Positions 1 through 10,559 of a DNA stretch of 64,000 bases are shown piece by piece. Numbering within the stretch: the stretch's first letter is position 1; each line of letters starts with the position of its first letter. Position numbers and translations under genes: made by a program. Source of the stretch: Zychaea mexicana (Eukaryota > Mucoromycota > Mucoromycetes > Mucorales > Lichtheimiaceae); assembly GCF_025766255.1 (NCBI RefSeq), contig NW_026516673.1, forward strand, positions 1-64,000, given 5' to 3'. Below the pieces are notes generated by a model that was not told the origin of the DNA, searched no databases, and worked only from the letters and a program-made list of their open reading frames with translations.

Positions 1-1224
1 ACCACTCTGAAGCGTTTCACACCACTCTGAAGCGTTTCACACCACTCTGAAGCGTTTTGCACCACTCTGAAGCGTTTTGCGCCACTTTGAAGCGTTTCAC
101 ACCACTCTGAAGCGTTTCGCACCACTCTGAAGCGTTTTGCGCCAGTCTGAAGCGTTTTGCGCCACTCTGAAGCGTTTCACACCACTCTGAAGCGTTTTGC
201 GCCATCTGAAGCGTTTCACACCACTCTGAAGCGTTTTGCGCCATCTGAAGCGTTTCACACCACTCTGAAGCGTTTCACACCACTCTGAAGCGTTTCACAC
301 CACTCTGAAGCATTTTGCACCACTTTGAAGCGTTTCACACCACTCTGAAGCGTTTCGCACCACTCTGAAGCGTTTTGCGCCAGTCTGAAGCGTTTTGCGC
401 CACTCTGAAGCGTTTCACACCACTCTGAAGCATTTTGCGCCATCTGAAGCGTTTCACACCACTCTGAAGCGTTTCACACCACTCTGAAGCGTTTCACACC
501 ACTCTGAAGCGTTTTGCGCCACTTTGAAGCGTTTCACACCACTCTGAAGCGTTTTACGCCACTCTGAAGCGTTTTGTGCCATCTGAAGCGTTTTGCGCCA
601 CTCTGAAGCGTTTCACACCACTCTGAAGCATTTTGCGCCATCTGAAGCGTTTCACACCACTCTGAAGCGTTTCACACCACTCTGAAGCGTTTCACACCAC
701 TCTGAAGCGTTACGCACCACTCTGAAGCGTTTCACACCACTCTGAAGTATTTTGCGCCATCTGAAGCATTTCACACCACTCTGAAGCGTTTCACACTACT
801 CTGAAGCGTTTTACACCACTCTGAAGCGTTTCGCACCACTCTGAAGCGTTTTGCGCTACTTTGAAGCGTTACGCACCACTCTGAAGCGTTTCACACCACT
901 CTGAAGCGTTTTGCGCCACTCTGAAGCGTTTTGCGCCATCTGAAGCATTTCGCACCACTCTGAAGCGTTTCACACCACTCTGAAGCGTTTCACACCACTC
1001 TGAAGCGTTTCGCACCACTCTGAAGTGTTTCACACCACTCTGAAGCCTTATGCACCACTCTGAAGCGTTTCATACCACTCTGAAGCATTTTGCGCCACTC
1101 TGAAGCGTTTTGCGCCATCTGAAGCGTTTCGCACCACTCTGAAGCGTTTCACACCACTCTGAAGCGTTTCACACCACTCTGAAGCGTTACGCACCACTCT
1201 GAAGCGTTTCGCACCACCCTGAAG
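1..1224. repeat. Satellite array of ~20-bp monomers
   Basis: About sixty head-to-tail copies of a 20-bp monomer, ACCACTCTGAAGCGTTTCAC, fill this stretch from the window edge. Some copies are 19 bp because one C is missing (CCATCTG instead of CCACTCTG, for example at 201). Variation is concentrated at the monomer end, where TTTCAC, TTTTGC and TTTCGC alternate, while the CTGAAGCGTTT core is nearly fixed. Variant copies recur about 238 bp apart (CCAGTCTG at 142 and 380), which suggests a twelve-monomer higher-order unit at the left end. Open frames through the array are a by-product of a stop-free monomer and are not genes. The array runs off the left edge, so its full length is unknown. Confidence 0.97.
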
Positions 1225-1348
1225 CGTTTTGCGCCAGTCTTGGCTAATTTGAATCTTCAAGCTTGGCTAATTCTGACTATTTTTATTTGCCAATCCCCTT
1301 TCAGCAAATTGGCCAATTGCTTTTTTCAAAGTCCGAAAAGAGTGTACA
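1225..1348. repeat. Dispersed inverted repeat A, left copy
   Basis: This unique sequence borders the satellite and is repeated in inverse orientation at about 14937-15085, again directly against satellite monomers. The two copies match almost perfectly from the TTGGCTAATTTGAATC segment to TTTTTTCAAAGTC. The left copy then lacks about 35 bp that the right copy has, and matching resumes through CGAAAAGAGTGTACAT. The segment contains several TTGGCTAATT-like subrepeats. It looks like a conserved flank or end of the satellite-bearing element. Confidence 0.85.
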
Positions 1349-2681
1349 TCAGTGACGGTTGGTTACCTAGCTACATACTTTTTCAATTCTGCTCCTTAGC
1401 AACTTCATAAGCAACCAATCCCAAAACTGCTCACAGCAGCCTTCTTCTCCCGCTCTTTTTTCAAAAGAATTCCTCTGTGCATCATGAACTCATGCCCCAC
1501 AGTAGGTATTCGAGTGAGTGGACGCTAGCTTTCATCAACGCTTGCTGTGGACTTGTCTCAAGCCCCACGGCAGGAGTTGATGAAGGTTAGCAATCATTTG
1601 CGACTTCTACTTATCAAAGGACCCTCAAGGTCGAGCACGATGAAGAGAGTGTCCGTTCGTTGCGAGTGGTAGGCATGGTCCATACACGTAAGTCTTCAGT
1701 TCCACTGGGACAACCAATCCGTTTCGCTCTTGTTTGACTAAAGACCACTCGTATTTTCTACCAGATCTGCGTATGAAAACATAGGTGATGGACATTCCAG
1801 AATTTAGAAGCTGTGCTTGAGATTAAGGTAACATCGTTATTCATTTCCTCTGCAGTGCATTCACAACTTCCGCTCACGAGAAAACAACAGGGAATCGTAA
1901 AATCGACCATGGATGTAGTTGCCAAGCCAAAGAAAAACAGGTCAGATTTCGTATCGAGCGTAACAGAACCAAGCACAGTCATCATCCCATCAGCATTGAA
2001 CGGACCTGTCAAAATAACCCCACAAAAAAGAAAGGCCGACGACTCTAGGTGTTCACATACGCAAGAAAAATAAGCACGCATTCACCTACCCACAATCACT
2101 CCAAACCTTTTCTGACAAAAACGCATCCACATTCCCGCCCATCTTTAACATGCTCTTTTCACTGCATTATATTTCCATCTTTGACGCTGTACCAAAAACT
2201 TTTCACATTTTCTGCCCATCTTTTACCCTATACTTGTACTTCTCACTTGAATTGACCCCATCCTTTTCTTAATACATCTTTGTCTATGTGCCGATCCCAC
2301 AAGTGTATCATATTCAGTAGCCGCTTCAGATACGCCTTGCATTTCAATAATTTTGGATGATGAAATGGATGAACTCATGCAGCTCCTGCTGTTGCTGGAA
2401 TGATATGTAACTAGGAGTGTTACCGAGTACTTCTATCTCTCCGTCCGTTTCTCTCTGCTTTTGCTCTTATTAATTACGCCATCGAATACAATGTTCAGCG
2501 TAGGTATCGAATAGAAGGATCAGTAGTTGAGCGATGCAAGGCTGTGGAAGTAGACACAGCACCGTCGAGGCAGTGAGGCTTTTCGGTCCTGCCCATTTCT
2601 CATTTAACTTCTGTATCTGATCTTTGCTATATCACCCACTCCGTGGGTAGTCTTTCTTTAACGTTTACCTTCCAAATATGT
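1349..2681. other. Non-genic stretch between repeats
   Basis: No convincing gene is seen. A short plus-strand frame at 1813-2073 encodes a basic, Pro/Ser-containing peptide ending in a KRKADDS-like segment, which could be a scrap of a retroelement gag-type protein. It has no recognised domain. The rest is AT-rich sequence with pyrimidine-rich patches around 2090-2270. Confidence 0.4.
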
Positions 2682-2912
2682 CACTTTGTGATGATAGAGC
2701 TTTAATAAAGATAATAAGGGACAAGATTAAGTATCTTTGAGATGATGTTTTATTCCAACAAAAGATAAAGCTCTTTTATATTCTAGCTATTAAGACGGCG
2801 ATATCACTTCATCCGACTAATGGATAAACTATGTGATAGAGGATGGATCAAGGACGTATCAGAACTTCTATTGAAGTCGCTATGTTAATCGGGCACATCT
2901 TTGAAACCGGCG
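2682..2912. repeat. Dispersed inverted repeat B, left copy
   Basis: Read on the minus strand, this segment matches about 15893-16125 closely, from TTCAAAGATGTGCCCGATTA through GCTCTATCATCACAA. At the right-hand site it spans the end of the gag-like ORF and the leader just before the DDE transposase start. The left copy has neither coding sequence next to it, so it is a solo or truncated copy of a mobile-element end. Small substitutions and indels separate the copies. Confidence 0.85.
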
Positions 2913-3130
2913 TTAGCTGATGTAATGGCCGAGGTACCTGTTGATAGGTTCATTGTCCTGTTCACGTAAGGTGGATCATCTGAGTGAGAGATTTTATTCA
3001 ATAGTGTTTAGCCGAAATGCCGTAGTGTTCATACGTGTATGCTATAATGTTTAACCGAATATCTTATTGTTGATATCTTGAGCAGTGTATTAATGTGGTT
3101 CACCACAAATAAAATGTTATACCTTGTATG

Positions 3131-3919
3131 CTACCTGCACCGTTGCCACTTTTCCCCCGGAGGAGGGTAATTCCATTCACAATCCATGCCGATGACAATA
3201 GTACTCGTTTTAGAGTCTTCCATAATGTTTCGGTTTATCACGTCGTTTGCTTCTATAGTGTCTCGAACATAGTGGGTTTTGATGTTGTTTGGTAGTCGTA
3301 GGAAAGGTGCTTGATTTTTAACAGGTTGACTTGCAGATTGTTGTGTTTGCTTTGGTCCGTCGTTTATCAATTTGATCGTTTTCAACAAAAGCGTCTTATC
3401 CCCTCGCACATTGCCAGTGAAGAACAAACGAGGCGGTTAAAAAGCCATATTGGTTGTATGTCTTCATCATTTCTTCAAGGGGAGTCTTCATGTGCGATAG
3501 AGATTTTGTCGGGACTAGCAGCTTCTTCATATTCGTACATACTGTGTATAAGGCCACAAAGGTCGGTGCGTCGCCCATTTTAGCAATTTTCTTGATGAAC
3601 TTGAAGGCATGATCACCCTTGAATATCTCGCCATCGACTGCTGCCATTTGCTTATCCATAAACGGGCGTAGTACATCCAGAACAGCGTTGTAATTAAGCG
3701 AAAATACGGAATGGATGGGATATAGCCGGCGTAGCCTTGAGGATTGTCAAATGTCGAAAATTCTGCATATGTTTTGGTCGCATTCCATGTCTCAACCAAA
3801 GTACGCTGATTTTGCTGATGATCCAGTTGATTTAGAGTATATAAGATATGAAGTCGGATATGTTGTTTGGTATGAAGCTCTTGTAGCATGTCATGAAAAT
3901 TTTCCGATTTCCACAGCAT
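3131..3919 (-). pseudogene. Decayed transposase-like gene with start of a DEDD 3'-5' exonuclease domain
   Basis: Three overlapping minus-strand frames (3919-3527, 3659-3396, 3427-3131) continue one another, with frameshifts near 3590 and 3410. The middle part reads like an RNase H-fold transposase core (FVALYTVCTNMKKLLVPTKS, then TPLEEMMKTYNQYGF and a TGNVRGDKTLL segment). The last part contains VIGMDCEWNYPPPGEKW, which resembles exonuclease motif I of WRN-type DEDD 3'-5' exonucleases (D-x-E-W followed by a Pro-rich turn). The frame closes at 3131 just before a GTAGCA that could be a splice donor, so an intron is possible. The shifts argue for a dead copy of a multicopy mobile gene. The transposase assignment rests on recalled similarity; the DCEW motif is directly visible. 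Confidence 0.55.
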
Positions 3920-4602
3920 GTTGCATGCAAGGTCGCAGTATGTCGAATAATTCTTTTGATACAGCGCATCGGTAAGTCAGAACGGCCGGAAACTCTGCTG
4001 TTAGCTGCTCCAGAAGTTGCGGCAGGATATTTTCATCATGGGCGCCTAATGACTTTTTGCACACGAAGCACTCGTATCGTCGTGATATTATATAAAAGGA
4101 CCTTGTATATCAATCGTGTATATTAGCTTAATTATTCCATTACTTATTCACTTATTGTTGCTTTGAAAGTATATGTCCCTGTGCATGTCCACAACTCTAC
4201 GCGAACAAGGATCTTTGTAGAAAGCCTTTATCAGTAAGTAGCGACACTTTGTTTATGCAGCATTCCTCGCGGCCAATACAGTTTGTTCACCAAGACATGT
4301 GGCAGCCACAGAAGCTACTTCGCTGACTGTAGCAGAGGGATCATCATCAAGCCTAAATCGGTTTACGGCCTTGCTTATCTCCATTCTCAAAAATACTATC
4401 GGGCCGCTCATTATATTGCTTAACCATCTCTGTGCAGTACGAAAATTGATCTCCACTGCTTTGCTGTAGGATATGCACTCAAACACTTGTCAAATTTCAG
4501 CTTAAAAAACGAGCCTTATCTTAGCAGTGTACCCAACATATTGGCACTTTTCAGCCACTTTTCTCACACGCGTGTCCTCATCACCTAGCTTATATAACTC
4601 CA

Positions 4603-5300
4603 TTGGCTTGCTTTGGGAAGATTCCGAGAATGCTGCCTTTTACATATACTCCGATTGCAAGGCGATTGATTATCATACACAATAAATTGTTGCTGTTGAA
4701 CACGATCACAGCAAAAGAATTCAGGCAAGCCATCATTGACAAGTCTAGTCTACGTCGAAGCCCGAGAACACACGCTCTTATCGCCTAGACAATTAAATAC
4801 CTTCTGGCGTTTGAAGATATCGCCAACGGCAAGAAATGTCTGGTATCGAGCGCTTCACAACAAGATCTCAAGCCGAAAAAGTCTACATTCGATTATGCCT
4901 TCGAAATTCACCACCGCTACTTGTCCAATTTGAAGATGATTTGTCTCATTTCCTGTACCAATGCCCTCGGAAATGGTCGATTTGGTGCTCCGTGTGGCCC
5001 GACCTCTTATTACAATCTGTTACAGAGTCTGCTGTACACAACGTTATCTTTCACCTGTACTTTCCCCAAAATCCTCCTCGTCTCCCTTCAGATATTATTT
5101 TCAGTTGTATATTAGAATGTCTTTGGAACGCCCACTGGCGCTTTGTTCTAAACAACTCTCCCTTCGTTCCCGATAACATTATCGCGCAAATCCATTCTCT
5201 TTTGTTAACCCGCACCCAAGAAAAACCTCCCTTCTATCGCAAACTAGTCCAACGCTACCTAGTTCCTTCTCCTCACCTCTCATATCTTATATGCACGTGA
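4603..5300 (+). pseudogene. 3' remnant of a LINE (non-LTR retrotransposon) ORF2 with zinc-binding tail
   Basis: Three plus-strand frames (from 4603, 4736 and 4836) make up one broken protein. The order is ITAKEFRQAIIDKS, LSPRQLNTFWRLKISPTARN, VWYRALHNKISSRKSLH, then FEDDLSHFLYQCPRKWSIW. This is the arrangement of the zinc-ribbon-like region that follows reverse transcriptase in non-LTR elements: a conserved W-x-x-L-H-x-K-I block, a C-P-x-C start and an H/C pair about ten residues later. The first Cys pair (CPI) lies in a different frame from the H..C pair, so there is a frameshift near 4935. No reverse-transcriptase catalytic core is present upstream, so this is a 5'-truncated, dead copy, as is usual for LINEs. 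Confidence 0.7.
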
Positions 5301-5872
5301 CTTTGCGTTGTTGCGCGTCTAGAAAAAGAAACATATTGTTGCTGGTCTAAACCATAGGTTCAGGATTGCCATGCTCATCAACGATATTTCCTTGGCCATC
5401 ATACAAAAAGAGTACACTCATGTTGGACTGCAAAGTGAATAAAATTTTTGTCCAGTCGTGCGACATGATTTCTAAACAAGCCAGACGACATTAGTTTTCA
5501 CTCGCTATTGACATTACTTGCTGGAAACACAGTACAGTAAATGAAAGTGTCGTTCTATCACGTGCCTCAAGTAGGACGTACCTCGTTTCTGCTATTACAG
5601 CGTTTCTCGATGAGCAAATATTAGAAGATGCATAATGCCTGAGTAAGATTCTCTGCTAATAATAACATAGAATTTTGGGATGTCTGTGGGTTAGGACATA
5701 TTGTCCTATCGCACACGCATGTGGCCTCTCTTCCCACAGCACCCGCTCGAGAATGATTGTGCAACGTCAATACACGATCCTCCAACATCATCTTACACGT
5801 TAATGTCGCAACGTGGATATTCTCTTTTTTATTGTTATATGTACAAAGTTCTTTTTTCAACAATGAGTCTTT

Positions 5873-8800
5873 TCATTTACTGTTTGACCGCAGTTTTCGG
5901 ATTTGAGGTTTGATGATGATCTTTTTTGGAGACGCTTTTGATGATGCCAATGGTGACGGTGTGCGTTTCCTTCTCTTGTTTCCTCCCCCCGCACGTGCTG
6001 CTAAGACGTCGTCCTCGTCATCCTCATCATCCATGCGTCGTTTGGGCAAAGGTGGTGGTGACAATGCACGTTCTGCTTGCTGTTCTTCTGTTGTTGCTGT
6101 TGTGCCAAGTGCTGTAGGTGGCGAAGGAGACGGCGATTTTGATTTTGATACCGCCGATTCTTCGATTTCAGCTTTTTTTGGAGACGCTTTTGATGATGCC
6201 AATGGTGACGGTGTGCGTTTCCTTCTCTTATTTTCTCCCCCCGCACGTGCTGCTAAGACGTCGTCCTCGTCATCCTCATCATCCATGCGTCGTTTGGGTA
6301 AAGGTGGTGGTGACAATGCACGTTCTGCTTTCTGTTCTTCTGTTGTTACTGTTGTGCCAAGTGCTGTAGGTGGCGAAGGAGACGGCGATTCTGATTTCGA
6401 TACCGCCGATTCTTCGATTTCAGCTTTTTTTGGAGACGCTTTTGATGATGCCAATGGTGACGGTGTGCGTTTCCTTCTCTTGTTTTCTCCCCCCGCACGT
6501 GTTGCTAAGACGTCGTCCTCGTCATCCTCATCATCCATGCGTCGTTTGGGTAAAGGTGGTGGTGACAATGCACGTTCTGCTTTCTGTTCTTCTGTTGTTG
6601 CTGTTGTGCCAAGTGCTGTAGGTGGCGAAGGAGACGGCGATTTCGATTTCGATACCGCCGATTCTTCGATTTCAGCTGTAGTAAGTGTGCTCTCATTATT
6701 ATTAGTGTCAATATTGTTGCTGTTGCTGTCTTTATTGTGATCGAATGAGAATGACCGGCGGCGCTTATCACCAGATGGCGGTGATGATGATGATGACGAT
6801 ACCGCTATTGTTTGCTGTTCTTCTTCATTATTATCCATCTCCTCGTCTGATAAATCTGAATCATTATAATTGACAAGCGGTCCTCCTCTTGATGGTTCAA
6901 TTGAAGACGTTGCATTCGGCGATGCGCTTTCTGCTAATGCTTTGTTTGGCTGATCCTCTTCTTCGTCCGACGATTGGTTATTAAAATACTCTTCTTCGGC
7001 CGCTGCATCATCTATTGCACTAGCGTCTTGACCATTGCCACGTAACAAGTTATCTCTGTTTATGTTGCCATAGTAAAGTTTCATTGCCTTCGTTAGCAAC
7101 CAACAATGCATCACGCTTCAGTACTATGTAAATGTTGAACACAGAGTCGACTCACCTTGCTGCCTCATCTCCAGCTTCATTTGAGTCATTTGGCTCGATA
7201 TTTTGCTCGTGTCGTAACCGTAACATTTCGCAGGTCGTTACATAGCTGATGGTGTCCAGCACCGAACCGTAGTTTGCTATTAAGTGTTCGACCAATAATT
7301 TGATGTTTTCCTGTGTTACCAAAAAATAAGACATGATTCGATTTGTGTCATTTGCAAGAGCGTGGTATAAGAGGATATACACACTAAAAAGCTAAATTTG
7401 CTGCCCCACTACTGGACGTACTCTTCTTATATACTCCAACATCTCAAGACACGCAGAGTTGAGCGCATTGTAGCGGCCATCGGTATCCAAAAGCACTCGT
7501 ATTGTCGGTTCGAATACATTGAATTTTATAAGAAGTCGGGTATACTTGTCGCTTAGGCCGATACAAGTGCGGAATACGCGCAACGCCGCTATTTAATCAA
7601 ATAAACGTGTGAGTCGTTGAATTTCACATTGACAACGTTTTTTTTTGCCGCTGTATCCTCTTCCTCTTTTCCTTACCAAGCTTCAGGTGAGATTGTTTGC
7701 ATCGATACAGTTGTGCAATCTTGACAAAACAGTCGGTGGAACGCATTAAAATTCTGCTAAGGAAGCTGTGTTGTCGTATAGCCAAGCAAATGAGGTCGCA
7801 TAGGTATAAGCATATATCTGACTGATCTGTAGTGAGTTTGAGCTCTTCTATTGGACCTAGTAACCATTCCGTCACGATGAGTTTTTGATAACTATCCTGC
7901 TTCTTTACTGATAATTGACAAGTAGTAGATAAGAACTTACCATCTAGCTTGATCGGTTTGACATCTACTTGTTCAAACGGACGCAGTAGTAGGTTACAAT
8001 AACTTTCGTAGAATACAGTGAGATACATTTGAGTATCAAGATCTTGTTTACGTAGCATCTAAGCATTTAAGATAGATTTAGTAGCATTGTAGATGAGTTT
8101 ACAAAGCTCCTGAAACGTTCTTTTCGGGTCAAGTAGGCCACTATCTTGTTACCACCAATTTGCCATTGCCCAAGTTCATCGACGCCTTGATAATTTCTGC
8201 GTATTGTATCTTTAGACCGGGATCCGTGTTATCGAGTGCAAATCGCTTAAGGACCGTGCCCAAGGTAGTATCTTCAGCGTTTTTTGTTCTCGTTTGTTCA
8301 ATGGTGTATTTACGTAAAAGGCATACGTCAAGCTCTACAATGGAATCAAGGACGTTTGCAGCATGGGTACGCAAAAGCTCATCATCTGCACACAGGGCAA
8401 ACGGAAACATATCGAAAATGCCATGTTTGGCCAGCGTTCTAAAAAGTAAAGGTAAGATAAAATCAATCGTTTGAACGCACAAACAAAAAACGAACCTGGC
8501 TAGAGCTGCACGCGCAGCGGTCTGATCCTCCTTTGCCATAATCCAGAGCTGTATTACGAACTTGGAAGCTTCCTTCTTCATTTCATCGCTCGACTTCTCG
8601 TCTCTAAAAATATAAAACAGCTCGTGCAAATACTCCTGGTTCTCTTCGTCTTTAAAATAATTGACAAGAGCAAGGTTGTTGAAATTTATCAGCGAACGCA
8701 GGGTTGATTTTTCTGAGTCGTCGATAGTGTTGCACAAAATGACATCGTTGAGATATTGTAGCCGCAAAGTTTGCTGTATCTTGGAATTGATCCGTTCATT

Positions 8801-10292
8801 TTGAATCGGGACGATCTAAAAAGTGATTGAGAAGTATAGAAAGGGTTTATGCTGTGTTTCTCTTCTCTTGTTGGGAACTATTTGACTGCTTGGATATACA
8901 ACACGTACTGGTTTCATTTGGGAGAGTTTTGCTAGATTTCTTCGATGTGTTGCCTTCTTATCTGGTATCTGCGGATCATCTAATAACGTATGCACATGAC
9001 AAGACAGGTTAAGCTCAGCCACACGTCTATACATACAGAGCACAACAATGAAAGACCAGGGGACTGTCAAAGCTTACATTCAAGTATGCCCAAAACCTCC
9101 ATTATATACTCATCACGAACTACGAGCTCAATAATGGCTTCGTCATTCAACAAAACTACATCATAAAAAATACATAAGGTCAGCATGTATAAAACTAATG
9201 ATGTTGTTGTTGTCGCCACGAAGGGTACAAGGCTTAGAACGAAGGAAAACTTACTGATGGACTTCATGATAGTGTACAGCTTACGCGGACCTCTTTTGCT
9301 TTTCTTATTTTTGCATGACTCAAATACGGACAACAGCTTATCAATGTAGTTCTTCCAATAAAACAAGTCAATCAAAAGGTTACATACATTGCACCCAGCA
9401 GCACCCTGAGATCAATCCGCATAATAAAGGTACTTACATCTAGTACAATAAAAAATGCTAGTCGACGCTTATCTTGTTCTGTTTTTGCACTGCTAAGACT
9501 TCTTGTAATTTCGTCCAAGTTGGATAGTTCAGGCATGGGAAGCGTAGCTACGTCTTGGAAATCATTCGTCATCGGTGGTGTTCTATCTCCAGTTTCCAGC
9601 GTCTCATCAACAGCTTTTTTGTTTCGTAAACCATTGTGCAAGATACAGATAGAACAACATGTTTAGACACACGAAATTTCAATTTTTACACGACTTTTGC
9701 AGTTGTCCCATACCTGTTTTGAGGCGATTATCGGTGGCAGTGTCACATCGTTCTTTTATCAACATGTTCCTGTAATCATTTGGGCGATAAAAATAAGCTT
9801 CTTGTACATCACTGACCCACATACGCTCGCACACTCTTTTTACATTCTTCCTTTCCCTCTTTCCCTCTCTCTATCCCGATAACGTGCCATATATAGTCAC
9901 AATTCTCGCGCGATGTAAAACACAGTGCTACTTCATTTGCTCCTGTACCCTCATTCCAAAGAATCATAGTTTCTAAATGCACCATTTTTTACAAATCAAG
10001 ATCAAATTCAGTCATGGTGGTTCCAGTCATCAAATCGCCCCGTACTTTGTATATCTATACCTTTATGTTGCTCATGATTTTTGTGTTCAGAAACCTGCGA
10101 TATCAAAAGGCAGGACTGATCATCCACATCTTGGACAAGTATTTCGTCGTGTTCGTCGCCATTGTCTTCGTGTACCGTTTTGTAGACACAAAAACCAGAT
10201 CCTTGATCGTGCCAATGACCTTCACCGATGTATTTATATACTATGCAGGGGACCGGCTCAGATGTTGTAGTAGTGGGGGTGCTAGTTGACAT
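5873..10292 (-). CDS. Protein phosphatase 4 regulatory subunit 3 (PP4R3/SMEK/Psy2 family)
   Basis: PP4R3 targets the PP4 catalytic subunit to phosphoproteins in DNA-damage and metabolic signalling. The first exon (10292-10061) starts at an ATG and encodes the PH/EVH1-like fold (VYKYIGEGHWHDQGSGFCVY), continued at about 9972-9825 by ETMILWNEG and EVALCFTSRENCDYIWHVI. Further exons give the SMEK core: NYIDKLLSVFESCK (~9340), DEAIIELVVRDEYIMEVLG (~9110), DDPQIPDKKATHR (~8990), TLRLQYLNDVILCNTIDDS (~8750), TLAKHGIFDMFPF (~8420), LRVFRTCIGLSDKYTRLLIK (~7560) and LRLRHEQ (~7220). The last exon (about 7114 or upstream, to 5873) is an acidic, Ser-rich tail with GGPLVNYNDSDLSDEEMD, like the short LVDYPDD segment of animal homologs, then three near-identical 84-residue repeats and a basic end. 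About ten exons; internal junctions beyond the second are approximate. The promoter lies next to a large inverted repeat. Confidence 0.93.
5922..6677 (-). repeat. Three tandem 252-bp coding repeats in the PP4R3 tail
   Basis: Units at 5922-6173, 6174-6425 and 6426-6677 are nearly identical in DNA and keep the reading frame (84 codons each). Each encodes AEIEESAVSKSKSPSPSPP, a Thr/Ala segment, ALSPPPLPKRRMDDEDDEDD and GGENKRRKRTPSPLASSK. The SP/TP sites, acidic cluster and KRRKR-type basic cluster repeat with each unit. The last unit before the stop departs from the pattern. Near identity at synonymous positions means the duplication is recent or is being homogenised. Confidence 0.97.
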
Positions 10293-10559
10293 GTTGAATT
10301 CGTATTTTGTTCTTGTTTTTGACAAAGATTGTAGAATGCACACCGGATCGAGGGCAAGGAAAAGAAATATGTTGTGAGAGTAAGAGAAAAACTCAAAATT
10401 GTGTTCAGCTCGCGCAAACCGTTTTTATTTGCGAAAGGAAAAATACTCCCCCCATTCACAGGTGCGTTCTAACAATGCACAGATCTTTTGTATCGTAGCG
10501 ATAGTAACACGATCACAACGAAAGGGAAAAAAATTGCTCGGAGGCTACGAGCCAACATC
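10293..10559. promoter_or_regulatory. Probable 5' region of the PP4R3 gene
   Basis: This is the 267-bp gap between the PP4R3 ATG and the start of the large inverted repeat. It holds no ORF with recognisable content and is the only unique sequence available as a core promoter. Weak resemblance to the outer edge of the right arm (a GCGAAAGGAAA-like motif near 10430 and, inverted, near 14665) suggests the repeat may reach further in than clearly aligned. Confidence 0.35.

Noticed and set aside
17..443. Open frames of 62-75 codons on the minus strand of the satellite
   Set aside because: They are translations of the stop-free 20-bp monomer, change with each indel and have no start context or homology.
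1..1224. CRISPR-like array
   Set aside because: Monomers are directly adjacent without unique spacers, and the sequence is from a eukaryote.
1048..1260. Minus-strand frame of 70 codons at the satellite edge
   Set aside because: Again monomer translation, with a short unique start from repeat A; not a gene.
4253..4486. Minus-strand frame of 77 codons with VASVAATCLGEQ
   Set aside because: Composition is protein-like but there is no family match or partner exon. It may be another element scrap; too weak to list.
5910..6740. 276-codon plus-strand frame opposite the PP4R3 tail
   Set aside because: It is the antisense of the repeated PP4R3 exon; its length comes from the codon bias of that repeat and it has no domain.
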